Shown: piece by piece, positions 45,345-54,152 of the stretch | How positions within the stretch are numbered: the stretch's first letter is position 1 | Layout of the letters: every line of letters starts with the position of its first letter | Source: Qipengyuania profundimaris | Lineage (GTDB): Bacteria > Pseudomonadota > Alphaproteobacteria > Sphingomonadales > Sphingomonadaceae | Assembly: GCF_030717945.1 (NCBI RefSeq) | Contig: NZ_JAVAIM010000001.1 | Coordinates: 247,131 to 311,130 of the forward strand | Length of the DNA: 64,000 nucleotides | Direction: 5' to 3' | Notes under the pieces: model-generated | Seen by the model: the letters and a program-made list of their open reading frames with translations, nothing else | The model's database searches: none | Told to the model about the DNA's origin: nothing | Made by a program: the position numbers and the translations under genes

Positions 45345-45468
45345 CGCGCGCCTATGGCGAAGCCCAGCAACCTTGTCGAGATTCCGCGCAATGGCCCGCC
45401 TCGTCGGCACATATTGCGCGCCATCAGTAACGAATTTTGCGATAGTGTCGCTTGCATACAATCAAATG

Positions 45469-45575
45469 TAACAGACTCGGCCTATCACACTCCTGCGACC
45501 CGAAGGGCTCGGAGCAGCATTGCAACGAGTTCTCGACTTCAAGGGGCGGCTCTGTATTGGGGCCGCCCTTTTTTT
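45469..45575 (+). ncRNA. Candidate small RNA upstream of the AraC-type gene
   Basis: A plus-strand intrinsic terminator (45544-45575) has no plus-strand gene upstream. A promoter-like TTTTGC (45435-45440), 16 bases, TACAAT (45457-45462) would start a transcript of about 107 bases. It contains a hairpin near 45493-45517 (CTGC...GCAG with an inner CCC-GAA-GGG) and no worthwhile reading frame. It does not match SRP, tmRNA, 6S or RNase P RNA. The rest of the 45345-45683 gap holds the flanking promoters. Confidence 0.4.
45544..45575 (+). terminator. Intrinsic terminator on the plus strand
   Basis: GGGCGGC (45544-45550) pairs with GCCGCCC (45562-45568), followed directly by seven Ts (45569-45575). 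It is the most canonical intrinsic terminator in the window. The nearest upstream protein genes are all on the other strand. Confidence 0.8.
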
Positions 45576-45683
45576 GTCGACTGTCATACGCGTGTGGCTG
45601 GATTGTTTGTTGACAGCGGGTTGCGCTTCCAGCAATGACGTATTTATACAATTTATCATCGGGGCAAAGCGGCGGGGGCGCAG

Positions 45684-46598
45684 TTGGCTGACGATTCACC
45701 AGACGAAGAGCAGCATCTTTTCCATTTCGTCGCCGCGCCCGACGATCTTTCGCGGTACCTGAACTCCCTGTACGTGTGGCGTTGTGAGGATGCCGACTTG
45801 GTCGATGTCCTGCCGGCCTATTCCGGCCAGATGACGGCCTTCGTCGAAGGCGTCGGCCGGATGCAGTTCGATGATGGACAGGTCGGCGAGACAAGCGACG
45901 CCTTCTTCCTTGCCCCACTTTGCCAGGCGCGCGAATTCCACATCAAGGGCCCCGCCAAGATGTTCGGGGTTTCGCTCAATTTCCGCGGCTGGGCCGCGAT
46001 GACCGGCTTGCCGGTGAACGACCACCACGACTGCTTCCTGGAACCGGACCGGGTGCTGAGCGAGGATCGCGCGCAGGTGTTCGAAGGTCTGGCGCAGCGC
46101 TGGCGCAAGGGCGAACTCGACGATGAGGGGATTCTCGACGCCATGGCCGATGTCGTGCGTCACAGCCTCTCGCGCCTGCCGGAGGCGCATCTCAACGTCA
46201 TCGACCGGACGCTGGAATGGCTGTCTGCCTCCTTCCGCCCGGATCTGGAAGAGCTCTACGAGAGCCTGCCTTATTCGCGGCGTCAGGTGCAGCGACTCGT
46301 GGCGCAATTCTTCGGACAGTCCCCCGTGCGGCTCGTCCGGCGCTATCGCGCAGTCCGTGCGGCGACGCTCCTTTCGCTCCCCGAGCTTTCGGAGGAGATG
46401 GAGGCCGACATCCGCGAGGCCTTTTACGACCAGGCGCACCTCATCAAGGAAATCCGCTTCTTCACCGGGCGGACGCCGAAGCGCCTGTTGCCGGAAGGTA
46501 AATCGCCGGTCCACGACATGCTCGGGCCGGAAGGTTATGGCTCGGTCGACCTGTTCGGATCGGGCGAGGCAAAGCAGCTGGGTAAGGAAATCCGCTAG
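45684..46598 (+). CDS. AraC-type transcriptional regulator
   Basis: A 304-residue protein. The N-terminal half (1-150) is a small-ligand-sensing-type domain (DAFFLAPLCQAREFHIKG). The C-terminal half is an AraC-like DNA-binding domain with LEELYESLPYSRRQVQRLVAQFF as first helix-turn-helix (in part) and the FYDQAHLIKEIRFFTGRTPKRLL signature. The only sensible start is TTG 45684 behind GGGGGCG. Promoter-like TTGCGC, 17 bases, TTATAC lies upstream. Its target is unknown. Confidence 0.85.
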   Translation: MADDSPDEEQHLFHFVAAPDDLSRYLNSLYVWRCEDADLVDVLPAYSGQMTAFVEGVGRMQFDDGQVGETSDAFFLAPLCQAREFHIKGPAKMFGVSLNFRGWAAMTGLPVNDHHDCFLEPDRVLSEDRAQVFEGLAQRWRKGELDDEGILDAMADVVRHSLSRLPEAHLNVIDRTLEWLSASFRPDLEELYESLPYSRRQVQRLVAQFFGQSPVRLVRRYRAVRAATLLSLPELSEEMEADIREAFYDQAHLIKEIRFFTGRTPKRLLPEGKSPVHDMLGPEGYGSVDLFGSGEAKQLGKEIR

Positions 46599-46661
46599 CT
46601 GCTAACGACTCGCAACTGGCGGAAATGCGTTGAAAATCCGCACTTCGGTCATTAGCTCGGC

Positions 46662-46690
46662 AATCGGAACGATTTGGTCCGATTTAATAC
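46662..46690 (+). promoter_or_regulatory. Operator and -10 region of the suf operon
   Basis: AATCGGA (46662-46668) and TCCGATT (46678-46684) form a perfect 7-bp inverted repeat with a 9-base spacer, running into a -10-like TTTAAT/TAATAC at 46683-46690, ten bases before the regulator's ATG. The position over the promoter fits autorepression by the Rrf2-type regulator encoded next. Confidence 0.5.
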
Positions 46691-46699
46691 GATTGAGCT

Positions 46700-47110
46700 A
46701 TGCGCCTATCCAATCTTGCAGATTATGCTGTCGTCACGATGTGCGCCGCGTCGCGTCATTGCGGGGGTGAGCGTGTGAATGCTGCGGAACTGGCGGGTGA
46801 AACAGGATTGCCTCTGCCGACGGTGCAGAAGCTGGTGAGCAAGCTCTCGGCAGCCGGGCTGATCCGCTCGACGCGCGGAGCGGGCGGCGGCTTGCAACTG
46901 GCGCGCCCGGCGGCGGCGATCAGCGTAGCGGATATTGTCGAGGCCGTCGAAGGGCCGATCGCATTGACCGCCTGCGTCGAGGGTACGGAATGCTCGGTCG
47001 AGCATGAGTGCTCGGTCAAGCCGCACTGGCCGGTCGTGAACGATGCATTGCGCGGCGCGCTGGCGGCCATCCCGCTGACGCAGCTCGCAGGAATGGAAGA
47101 AATGGCATGA
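46700..47110 (+). CDS. Rrf2-family regulator of the suf operon
   Basis: A 136-residue Rrf2/IscR-like regulator. A winged helix-turn-helix occupies 1-65 ([33 protein letters not shown]). Three cysteines, Cys92, Cys98 and Cys104 ([15 protein letters not shown]), are placed to hold an Fe-S cluster, so DNA binding probably responds to cluster supply. It is first in the suf operon and overlaps sufB by ATGA. It matches the SUF-type Rrf2 regulators rather than the longer IscR. Confidence 0.92.
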   Translation: MRLSNLADYAVVTMCAASRHCGGERVNAAELAGETGLPLPTVQKLVSKLSAAGLIRSTRGAGGGLQLARPAAAISVADIVEAVEGPIALTACVEGTECSVEHECSVKPHWPVVNDALRGALAAIPLTQLAGMEEMA

Positions 47111-48588
47111 GCGAAGATATCGATATTCAGGACCGTGAAGCCCGTGAGGCCGCCGAGAAGGCTGCCGAGTACGAGCATGGCTGGTCGTCCGACATCGAGA
47201 CCGAATTCGCCGAAAAGGGCCTGAACGAGGACACCGTTCGCTTCATTTCGGCCAAGAAAGGCGAGCCCCAGTGGATGCTTGACTGGCGGCTCAAGGCTTT
47301 CCGCCTGTGGCAGGAGATGGAGGAGCCGAACTGGGCGAAGCTCGGCTATCCCGAGATCGATTACCAGGATGCCTATTACTACGCTGCGCCGAAGAAGAAG
47401 GTGGAACTCGATTCGCTCGACGACCTCGATCCCGAGATCAAGCGGGTCTACGACAAGCTCGGCATCCCACTCGGCGAGCAGGAGGTGCTGGCCGGAGTGA
47501 AGGGCGCCAAGAAGGTCGCTGTCGATGCCGTGTTCGACAGCGTCAGCGTCGCCACCAGTTTCCGCGAGGAGCTAAAGCGCGCGGGCGTCATCTTTCTTTC
47601 CATCAGCGAGGCGATCCGCGAATATCCGGACCTCGTGAAGAAGTGGCTCGGCAAGGTGGTGCCGCAGCACGACAATTATTTCGCCACGCTCAACAGCGCG
47701 GTCTTTTCCGACGGGACCTTCGTCTACGTGCCCGAAGGCGTGCGCTGCCCGATGGAGCTCAGCACCTATTTCCGCATCAATGCGGAGAATACCGGTCAGT
47801 TCGAACGCACGCTGATCGTGGCCGAAAAGGGCAGCTACGTCAGCTACCTCGAAGGCTGCACGGCCCCCATGCGCGACGAGAACCAGCTGCACGCCGCCGT
47901 GGTCGAGCTGGTCGCGATGGAAGATGCCGAGATCAAATACTCGACCGTCCAGAACTGGTATCCGGGCAATTCGGAAGGCGTCGGCGGGATCTACAATTTC
48001 GTCACCAAGCGGGCGCTGTGCCAGGGTGCGCGCAGCAAGGTCAGCTGGACGCAGGTCGAAACCGGCAGCGCCGTGACCTGGAAATATCCCAGCTGCGTCC
48101 TCAACGGCGAGGATAGCGTAGGCGAGTTCTACTCGGTTGCAGTGACCAACAATTACCAGCAGGCCGATACCGGCACGAAGATGATCCACAACGGCAAGGG
48201 CAGCCGCTCGACGATCATCTCCAAGGGCATTTCTGCGGGCAAGAGCGACAACACCTATCGCGGCATGGTGCGCGTGGCGGCCAATGCCGACGGCGTGCGC
48301 AACCGCACCGAATGCGACAGCCTGCTGATCGGCGACCAGTGCGGCGCGCACACCGTGCCTTATATCGAGGTGAAGAACCCCACCGCCCAGATCGAGCACG
48401 AGGCGACCACCAGCAAGATCAGCGACGACCAGTTGTTCTACGCCATGCAGCGCGGCCTCGACGACGAGGAAGCGATGGCGCTGATCGTCAACGGCTTCGC
48501 GAAAGAGGTGCTGAAGGAGCTGCCGATGGAGTTCGCCGTCGAAGCGCAGAAGCTGCTGGCGATCTCGCTCGAGGGGAGCGTGGGGTGA
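47107..48588 (+). CDS. sufB: Fe-S cluster scaffold subunit SufB
   Basis: A 493-residue SufB, the main scaffold of the SufBC2D complex on which [4Fe-4S] clusters are built. Conserved blocks include [80 protein letters not shown] and the C-terminal [17 protein letters not shown] 47107 overlaps the regulator's stop. Confidence 0.97.
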   Translation: MSEDIDIQDREAREAAEKAAEYEHGWSSDIETEFAEKGLNEDTVRFISAKKGEPQWMLDWRLKAFRLWQEMEEPNWAKLGYPEIDYQDAYYYAAPKKKVELDSLDDLDPEIKRVYDKLGIPLGEQEVLAGVKGAKKVAVDAVFDSVSVATSFREELKRAGVIFLSISEAIREYPDLVKKWLGKVVPQHDNYFATLNSAVFSDGTFVYVPEGVRCPMELSTYFRINAENTGQFERTLIVAEKGSYVSYLEGCTAPMRDENQLHAAVVELVAMEDAEIKYSTVQNWYPGNSEGVGGIYNFVTKRALCQGARSKVSWTQVETGSAVTWKYPSCVLNGEDSVGEFYSVAVTNNYQQADTGTKMIHNGKGSRSTIISKGISAGKSDNTYRGMVRVAANADGVRNRTECDSLLIGDQCGAHTVPYIEVKNPTAQIEHEATTSKISDDQLFYAMQRGLDDEEAMALIVNGFAKEVLKELPMEFAVEAQKLLAISLEGSVG

Positions 48589-49124
48589 ACGACCGCAAGA
48601 CCCTTCAGCTCCGCGATCCGTCCGAGACCGCCGACGACACGCCCGCGCTCAAGAAGAAGGGTCGCGGTTGGGAGATTTCGGAGAAGCGGCTCGATGCGCT
48701 GCATGACCGTGCGCGCGACTTGCGGCGGCATTCGACCCCGGCGCACAAGGGGCTGGCGAAGAAGTTCGCCGAGGCCGACATGGGCCGCTACAAATTCACT
48801 CGCCATGCCGTCGTCGGCAGCGCGATCGTCGATTTCAACTGCCACAATCTAGGTCTCGCCGTGATGATCGACGAGGACGATGCGGACCAAACGCTCGCCA
48901 AGCGCCGCGACAAGAGCCTCGAAGCAGTCGACATCCGCGTGATGCGCATTCCCGCCGCCGAGATCCTCGAGAACATGGACGATGTGCTCCAGCGCCTCAC
49001 CATCGTGATGCGCGAGCGGATCGCCGACAAGAAAGCCCGGGCCCGCGCCCATCGCGAGGCCAATCCCGACCAGCACTATTCGCGCCCGAACCGCACCGGC
49101 GGTCCGCGCAGGAACGACAGGTAA
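48585..49124 (+). CDS. DUF559-type endonuclease-like protein in the suf operon
   Basis: A 179-residue protein. The middle matches DUF559, a restriction-endonuclease-like fold related to Vsr: [20 protein letters not shown], then [19 protein letters not shown]. The usual second metal motif (IELDGGQH type) reads [10 protein letters not shown], so the active site is altered. Both ends are charged. GTG 48585 overlaps the sufB stop and follows GAGGGGAG. Its role in cluster assembly is unknown. Confidence 0.8.
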   Translation: MNDRKTLQLRDPSETADDTPALKKKGRGWEISEKRLDALHDRARDLRRHSTPAHKGLAKKFAEADMGRYKFTRHAVVGSAIVDFNCHNLGLAVMIDEDDADQTLAKRRDKSLEAVDIRVMRIPAAEILENMDDVLQRLTIVMRERIADKKARARAHREANPDQHYSRPNRTGGPRRNDR

Positions 49125-49871
49125 ATGCTCGAAATCGAAAACCTCACTGCCGAGATCGACGGCAAGACCATCCTCAACGGCCTCACGCTGACCGTGCCCG
49201 CGGGCGAGGTCCATGCGATCATGGGCCCCAACGGCGCGGGCAAGTCCACGCTGTCCTATGTGCTCGGCGGCCGTCCCGGATATGAAGTGACCGGCGGCAG
49301 CGTGCGCTTCAACGGCGAGGATTTGCTCGACATGGAGCCGCACGAACGCGCGGCAGCGGGGCTGTTCCTCGGCTTCCAGTACCCGGTCGAGATCCCCGGC
49401 GTCTCCAATGTGCAGTTCCTGCGCGAGGCGCTGAATTCGCAGCGCAAGGCGCGCGGCGAAGAGCCGCTGACCGGCGGCGAATTCCTCAAGCTCGCGAAGG
49501 AAAAATCCGCGCTGCTCAAGCTCGATCCTGAAATGCTCAAGCGCCACGTCAACGTCGGCTTCTCCGGCGGCGAGAAGAAGCGCGCCGAGATGGTCCAGAT
49601 GGGCATTCTCGACCCGAAATTCGCCGTGCTGGACGAAACCGACAGCGGCCTCGACATCGATGCTCTGCGCGTCGTGGGCGAGGGCATCAATTCGATCATG
49701 CGCGCTCCGGACAAGGCCGTGCTGCTCATCACTCACTACCAGCGCCTGCTCGAAGTGGTGAAGCCGGACAAGGTTTCGATCCTGTCGCGGGGCCGCATCG
49801 TCCAGACCGGCGGGCCGGAGCTGGCCGTGCGCCTCGAGGAAGAGGGCTACGACGCGGTGATGGCGGCATGA
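49125..49871 (+). CDS. sufC: Fe-S assembly ATPase SufC
   Basis: A 248-residue ABC-type ATPase of the SufBC2D complex. Walker A is GPNGAGKST (34-42), the SufC-specific signature FSGGEKKRAEM replaces LSGGQ, and Walker B is FAVLDETDSGLD. It starts directly after the preceding stop. Confidence 0.97.
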   Translation: MLEIENLTAEIDGKTILNGLTLTVPAGEVHAIMGPNGAGKSTLSYVLGGRPGYEVTGGSVRFNGEDLLDMEPHERAAAGLFLGFQYPVEIPGVSNVQFLREALNSQRKARGEEPLTGGEFLKLAKEKSALLKLDPEMLKRHVNVGFSGGEKKRAEMVQMGILDPKFAVLDETDSGLDIDALRVVGEGINSIMRAPDKAVLLITHYQRLLEVVKPDKVSILSRGRIVQTGGPELAVRLEEEGYDAVMAA

Positions 49872-50269
49872 GGACGTTCGCGATTGCCCTGATGCTGGCG
49901 CAGTCCGGCGCAGCTGCGGCGCAGGATGCTGCGCCTGAGCCCCAGACCGAAGTCGAAGAACAGATCGTCGTCATCGGCGAGCGGATGCACGAGTGGAGCG
50001 GCGGCCTTGCCAAGGTCGACGGCAAGCTCACCTGCCGCACGAAGAAAAGCAGCGGCGACGAGATGGTCGATGCCATCCGTTGCGGCGCGATGCTGACCTG
50101 CATGGGCGAGCTCGCCCCGCAGATCGACGAGGTGATGGCGTCCGACATCGCCCGCAAGGAGAAGCAGACGCAGGTGCAGGCCATTGCCGAAGGCGCGGTC
50201 CCCTGCATGGATGCCTATCACAAGACGGCCGTCATGCGCCTCGCGCAGAGCCGGGCAGGCAAGCTATGA
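49868..50269 (+). CDS. Secreted four-cysteine protein inside the suf operon
   Basis: A 133-residue protein with a short signal peptide (1-19, ending AAAAQ). The mature part has EEQIVVIGER near its start and four cysteines (56, 72, 78, 113). No family is recognised. It overlaps sufC and sufD by ATGA at both ends, so it is made together with a cytosolic machine although it looks exported. Confidence 0.75.
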   Translation: MRTFAIALMLAQSGAAAAQDAAPEPQTEVEEQIVVIGERMHEWSGGLAKVDGKLTCRTKKSSGDEMVDAIRCGAMLTCMGELAPQIDEVMASDIARKEKQTQVQAIAEGAVPCMDAYHKTAVMRLAQSRAGKL

Positions 50270-51024
50270 GTGAAACCGCCGATCTCCCCACCCGCAAGGA
50301 CGAAGCTTGGCGCTATTCGCGCGTCGAGCGTCTGCAGGGCGTGCCGCTCGACGACTGGCGCACGATCGACGTGGCCGCCGGCGAGAGCTTTCGCGATACG
50401 CTGGTCGTGGCCGATGGGGAGGCGACCAAGCCGACCGAATTGCACCGCTGGCGCGTGACCGTGGGCGAAGGCGCGACCTGCGAGCTCTTCGCCGTGCTCG
50501 CCTCCGCCGAATTCGCGCGGCTGGAGATCGAGGTCGTGCTGAAGAAAGGCGCACATTTCGAGCTGGGTGGCATTACGGTCGGCGGGCGCGAAACGGTGCG
50601 CGAATTCGTGACGCATGTGACCCATGCCGAACCCGAAGCGACTAGCAACCAGGTCGTCCGCGCAGTCCATTGGGGTCACGGGACAGGCAATTTTCTCGGC
50701 CGGATCGACGTGGTGCGCGATGCGCAGAAGACAGACGCGGCTCAGGACTTCAAGGGCCTGCTGCTGGAAAAGGGCGCGAGTGTGAACGCCGTGCCGCAGC
50801 TCGAGATCTTCGCCGACGACGTGAAATGCGCACACGGCGCCAGCGTCGGTCAGCTGGACGAGAACGCGCGCTTCTACATGGCCGCGCGCGGTGTCTCGCC
50901 GGAGCTCACAAAGCGCCTGCTCGCGCAGGCCTTCCTCGGCGATGCGCTGGTCAATCTCGACGACGAGACTCTGCGGGACGAACTCATGGACGTAGCGCTG
51001 GCCAAGGTGGACCGGAACCTGTGA
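50266..51024 (+). CDS. sufD: Fe-S assembly subunit SufD (short form)
   Basis: A 252-residue SufD, the SufB-related partner in SufBC2D. It begins with TRKDEAWRYSRVERL, the helical entry motif, and contains KTDAAQDFKGLLLEKGA, EIFADDVKCAHGASVGQLDE and the C-terminal FLGDALVNLDDETLRDEL. It is shorter than the about 420 residues of E. coli SufD because the N-terminal domain is reduced. It overlaps both neighbours. Confidence 0.95.
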   Translation: MSETADLPTRKDEAWRYSRVERLQGVPLDDWRTIDVAAGESFRDTLVVADGEATKPTELHRWRVTVGEGATCELFAVLASAEFARLEIEVVLKKGAHFELGGITVGGRETVREFVTHVTHAEPEATSNQVVRAVHWGHGTGNFLGRIDVVRDAQKTDAAQDFKGLLLEKGASVNAVPQLEIFADDVKCAHGASVGQLDENARFYMAARGVSPELTKRLLAQAFLGDALVNLDDETLRDELMDVALAKVDRNL

Positions 51025-52238
51025 GCGAGGTGGCAACTCTCACGCGCAAAGCAGATTTCCCTGGCCTCGTGACGGGTGACGGCGCGCCGTGGCACTATCT
51101 TGACACGGCCGCGACGGCGCAGAAGCCGCAGGCGGTGATCGAGGCCATGGGCCATGCACTCGGGCGCGATTACGCGACCGTGCACCGCGGGGTCTATGGT
51201 CGTTCGGCGCAGATGACGCTGGGGTACGAAGCCGCCCGCCGCCGGGTCGCAGACTTCATGGGCGCACGGAGCGAGAACGAAGTCGTGTTCGTGCGCGGCG
51301 CGACCGAGGCAATCAACCTCGTCGCCGCCAGCTGGGGCATGACGCAGATCGGCGAGGGCGACCGGATCGTCCTCTCCATGCTGGAGCATCACTCCAACAT
51401 CGTCCCCTGGCAGATGGTCGCCGAGCGGACCGGTGCGCAGATCGACGTCTGCCCGCTGACCGAGGACCACCGGATCGACCTTGGCGCGCTCGAGGCGCTG
51501 TTAACGCCGCGAACCAAACTGGTTTCTCTCGCGCACGTTTCGAATGTTCTGGGTTCCATCCTTGATGCGCGCAAGGCGGCGGACTTTGCGCATTCGGTCG
51601 GCGCAAAGATCATGCTCGACGGCTGCCAGGCTGCACCGCGCATGGCGCTCGACATGGCGGCGCTGGATTGCGATTTCTACGCCTGGTCGGGCCATAAACT
51701 CTATGGCCCCACCGGCATCGGCGTGCTGTGGGCGCGCGAGGAGATCCTCGATGCCATGCCCCCATGGCAGGGCGGCGGCGCGATGATCGACAAGGTCACA
51801 TTCGACAAAACCACCTATGCCCCGCCGCCGCAGCGTTTCGAGGCAGGCACGCCGATGATAACCGAGGCGATCGCATTGCATGCGGCGATCGACTATGTCG
51901 CCGGGATGGGTCCCGACAGGCTGTTTGCTCATGAGAGCGCCCTCGCGCGGCAATTGCGCGACGAACTCCGCAATCTCAATTCGGTGACGCTGTTCGGGCC
52001 CGACGAAAGCGCCGGGATCGTCAGTTTCGCGATGGAAGGGGTTCATCCCCACGATCTCGGCACCATATTGGATGAAGAGAATGTCGCGATCCGTGCCGGA
52101 CACCACTGCGCACAGCCGCTGATGGAGCATCTCAGCGTCCCCGCGACCGCGCGGGCAAGCTTCGGGCTCTACTCGGACGAAAGCGATATCGCCGCCCTGT
52201 TGCGCGGCATAGACCGTACCCAAAGGATCTTCGGATGA
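51021..52238 (+). CDS. sufS: Cysteine desulfurase SufS
   Basis: A 405-residue PLP enzyme that takes sulfur from cysteine for cluster assembly. The PLP lysine is Lys226 in YAWSGHKLYGPTG, and the persulfide-forming Cys363 lies in RAGHHCAQPLM, as in group II desulfurases. LDTAATAQKP and HRGVYGRS mark the N terminus. The GTG start at 51021 overlaps the sufD stop. No sufE follows. Confidence 0.97.
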   Translation: MSEVATLTRKADFPGLVTGDGAPWHYLDTAATAQKPQAVIEAMGHALGRDYATVHRGVYGRSAQMTLGYEAARRRVADFMGARSENEVVFVRGATEAINLVAASWGMTQIGEGDRIVLSMLEHHSNIVPWQMVAERTGAQIDVCPLTEDHRIDLGALEALLTPRTKLVSLAHVSNVLGSILDARKAADFAHSVGAKIMLDGCQAAPRMALDMAALDCDFYAWSGHKLYGPTGIGVLWAREEILDAMPPWQGGGAMIDKVTFDKTTYAPPPQRFEAGTPMITEAIALHAAIDYVAGMGPDRLFAHESALARQLRDELRNLNSVTLFGPDESAGIVSFAMEGVHPHDLGTILDEENVAIRAGHHCAQPLMEHLSVPATARASFGLYSDESDIAALLRGIDRTQRIFG

Positions 52239-52753
52239 GCGAAGAAACGAACAACGACCAGGATTTCATTGCGGCTCCCTCGCCGGCTGATGCCGTAGTG
52301 GGCAAGCCGCCCGAAAAGCCGAAACGCGCACGCGTCGAGGATGCCGTCGATACGGAGGAGTCTCCCCGCGAAAGCATGGAGCGCAAGCGCGACTATCTCG
52401 AAGGTTTCCTGCAGAAGAAACCGGAGAACGTGCCCGCAGGCGCGCCGGGCGGCGATCTTTACGAGGCCGTCGTTGCCGCGCTGAAAGAGATCTACGACCC
52501 CGAGATCCCGGTGAACATCTACGATCTCGGACTGATCTATGGCGTGGACGTGGACGACGAGAGCGACGTAACCGTCACCATGACGCTCACCACGCCGCAT
52601 TGCCCGGTCGCGGAGACCATGCCGGGCGAGGTCGAATTGCGCGCCGCCAGCGTGCCCGGCGTTCGCGATGCCGAGGTCAATCTCGTCTGGGATCCGCCCT
52701 GGGGACCCGAGAAAATGACGGACGAGGCCCGCCTCGAACTGGGGATGCTCTGA
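52235..52753 (+). CDS. sufT: SufT / MIP18-family Fe-S maturation protein
   Basis: A 172-residue protein. After a charged 70-residue N-terminal extension, residues 75-172 are a DUF59 domain (EAVVAALKEIYDPEIPVNIYDLGLIYGV, in part; TTPHCPVAETMPGEVE with the conserved Cys; VWDPPWGPEKMTDEARLELG). SufT helps deliver Fe-S clusters. It overlaps sufS by ATGA and sufA by one base. Confidence 0.94.
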   Translation: MSEETNNDQDFIAAPSPADAVVGKPPEKPKRARVEDAVDTEESPRESMERKRDYLEGFLQKKPENVPAGAPGGDLYEAVVAALKEIYDPEIPVNIYDLGLIYGVDVDDESDVTVTMTLTTPHCPVAETMPGEVELRAASVPGVRDAEVNLVWDPPWGPEKMTDEARLELGML

Positions 52754-53112
52754 TGACCGAGACCACTACACGTCCGGCTCCCAAGGCCGCCGTCATTCTC
52801 ACCGAGCGCGCCGAGCAGCGTGTGGCGGACCTGATGGCCAAGGCGCCGGAGGATGCGATCGGGGTGAAGCTATCGACCCCGCGCCGTGGCTGTTCGGGCC
52901 TTGCCTATTCGGTCGATTACGTCACCGAAGAGGCGAAGTTCGACGAGAAGATCGAAACCCCGGGCGGCATTTTCTACATCGACAGCGCCAGCGTGCTTTA
53001 CCTCATCGGCAGTACGATGGATTGGGTGGAGGACGACTTCACCGCCGGCTTCGTGTTCGACAATCCCAACGCCAAAGGTGCTTGTGGCTGCGGCGAAAGC
53101 TTCATGGTCTAG
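52753..53112 (+). CDS. sufA: A-type Fe-S carrier SufA
   Basis: A 119-residue A-type carrier with three ligand cysteines, one in RRGCSGLAYSVDYV and two in GACGCGESFMV. It closes the suf operon. The second A-type protein in the window (22766-23095) is ErpA-like and lies apart, so the cell has at least two carriers. Confidence 0.95.
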   Translation: MTETTTRPAPKAAVILTERAEQRVADLMAKAPEDAIGVKLSTPRRGCSGLAYSVDYVTEEAKFDEKIETPGGIFYIDSASVLYLIGSTMDWVEDDFTAGFVFDNPNAKGACGCGESFMV

Positions 53113-53158
53113 ATCGACCGGGTATCGGCTACGATTGCACCCGCTCGGTAAGGCGTAG

Positions 53159-54088
53159 TCAGTCCTCGGCGAGAAAGTCGAGCAACGCTTGCTCGTATTC
53201 ATCGACCTTGCCGTCGGCTTCGATCTTCGCCGCCAGCCAAGCCGATTCGTCGCTGGTGACTTCCTCGGCCTCTGCGACAAGCTCTTCGCGCGTCGGATCG
53301 TAATCCCTGCGTCCGAAGACGACGCCGAAGGAGTTCGGTGCGGATTGCGCCATGCGGCCTAGAAAACCACCGACGCTGGAGGAGGTGTCGGCCATGAAGG
53401 CCTGCAACTCGCCCGCCCGCTCGCGGCTGATCTGCGCATTCTCGGCGCTGTAGCCCTGCAGGTAATTCGCGACACCCTGCACGAACAGCCGCTTCCATTC
53501 CGGATCGTTGTCCGCGCCAAGCGTCGCATCTTTCAGGCGGAACAGCATGCTCGCCTCGTTCGGGCCAACGGCAGCGGGTCGCTCGCTAGCCGGCGCAAAG
53601 ATCGCGCGGCGCAGCAGCTTCGCTTCGGGCGCATTGACATTGCCCGCTTCCAGCGCGCCGCCATCGCGGGTCGGGCCGGTGCCTTCGATGACCGCCTTTT
53701 CCATCTGTTTCAGCGCATAGTCCTTCAGGGACTGCGGCACATTCTGCGCCCGCTCGAACACGCGGACCAGCAGTTCCAGCTCGGCCATCGAGCCCAGCTG
53801 TCCGTCGGCATCGATCTGGCCCATCAGCCATTGCGCGTTCTCGGCATCGACATAGCCTGCCGGCGCGCGCTGGTTGACGACGTATTCGCCCAGCGCCTCG
53901 ACGAAAAAGTCGACCCATTCGGCAGGCTTGGTTGCAAGCTCGTGGTTGAGAGCGAAGATCGCCTCGGCCTCGCCTTGCGAGATGCGCCCGTCGGGCCACG
54001 CCTCGCGCCGCAATGCGAGTACCTCTTCGCCGGTAATCGCGCCGTCCGCGCCGACCTTCTTCGCCAATTCGCCGAAATGCACGCTCAT
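53159..54088 (-). CDS. EF-hand-like / tellurite-TerB-like repeat protein of unknown function
   Basis: A 309-residue, helix-rich soluble protein. Short acidic loops occur before helices at several places: GADGAITGEE, PDGRISQGEAE, DADGQLGSMAEL and EADGKVDEYEQ. These resemble degenerate EF-hand calcium loops at regular intervals. No catalytic motif is recognised. ATG 54088 is preferred; a GTG nine codons earlier at 54115 is possible. It converges on sufA with a 46-base gap. Confidence 0.65.
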   Translation of the reverse strand: MSVHFGELAKKVGADGAITGEEVLALRREAWPDGRISQGEAEAIFALNHELATKPAEWVDFFVEALGEYVVNQRAPAGYVDAENAQWLMGQIDADGQLGSMAELELLVRVFERAQNVPQSLKDYALKQMEKAVIEGTGPTRDGGALEAGNVNAPEAKLLRRAIFAPASERPAAVGPNEASMLFRLKDATLGADNDPEWKRLFVQGVANYLQGYSAENAQISRERAGELQAFMADTSSSVGGFLGRMAQSAPNSFGVVFGRRDYDPTREELVAEAEEVTSDESAWLAAKIEADGKVDEYEQALLDFLAED

Positions 54089-54152
54089 TGCCTGCCCACT
54101 TCCCGTAATTTTCACGTCGCGAGGAAGCTAGCGCGGTTTGCTTAAGACCGGG

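Noticed and set aside
45490..45530. Possible SRP (4.5S) RNA because of a CCGAAGG...GGAGCAGC string
   Set aside because: The conserved GGTCCGGAAGGAAGCAGC apical loop is not present and the flanking arms do not pair as in SRP RNA.
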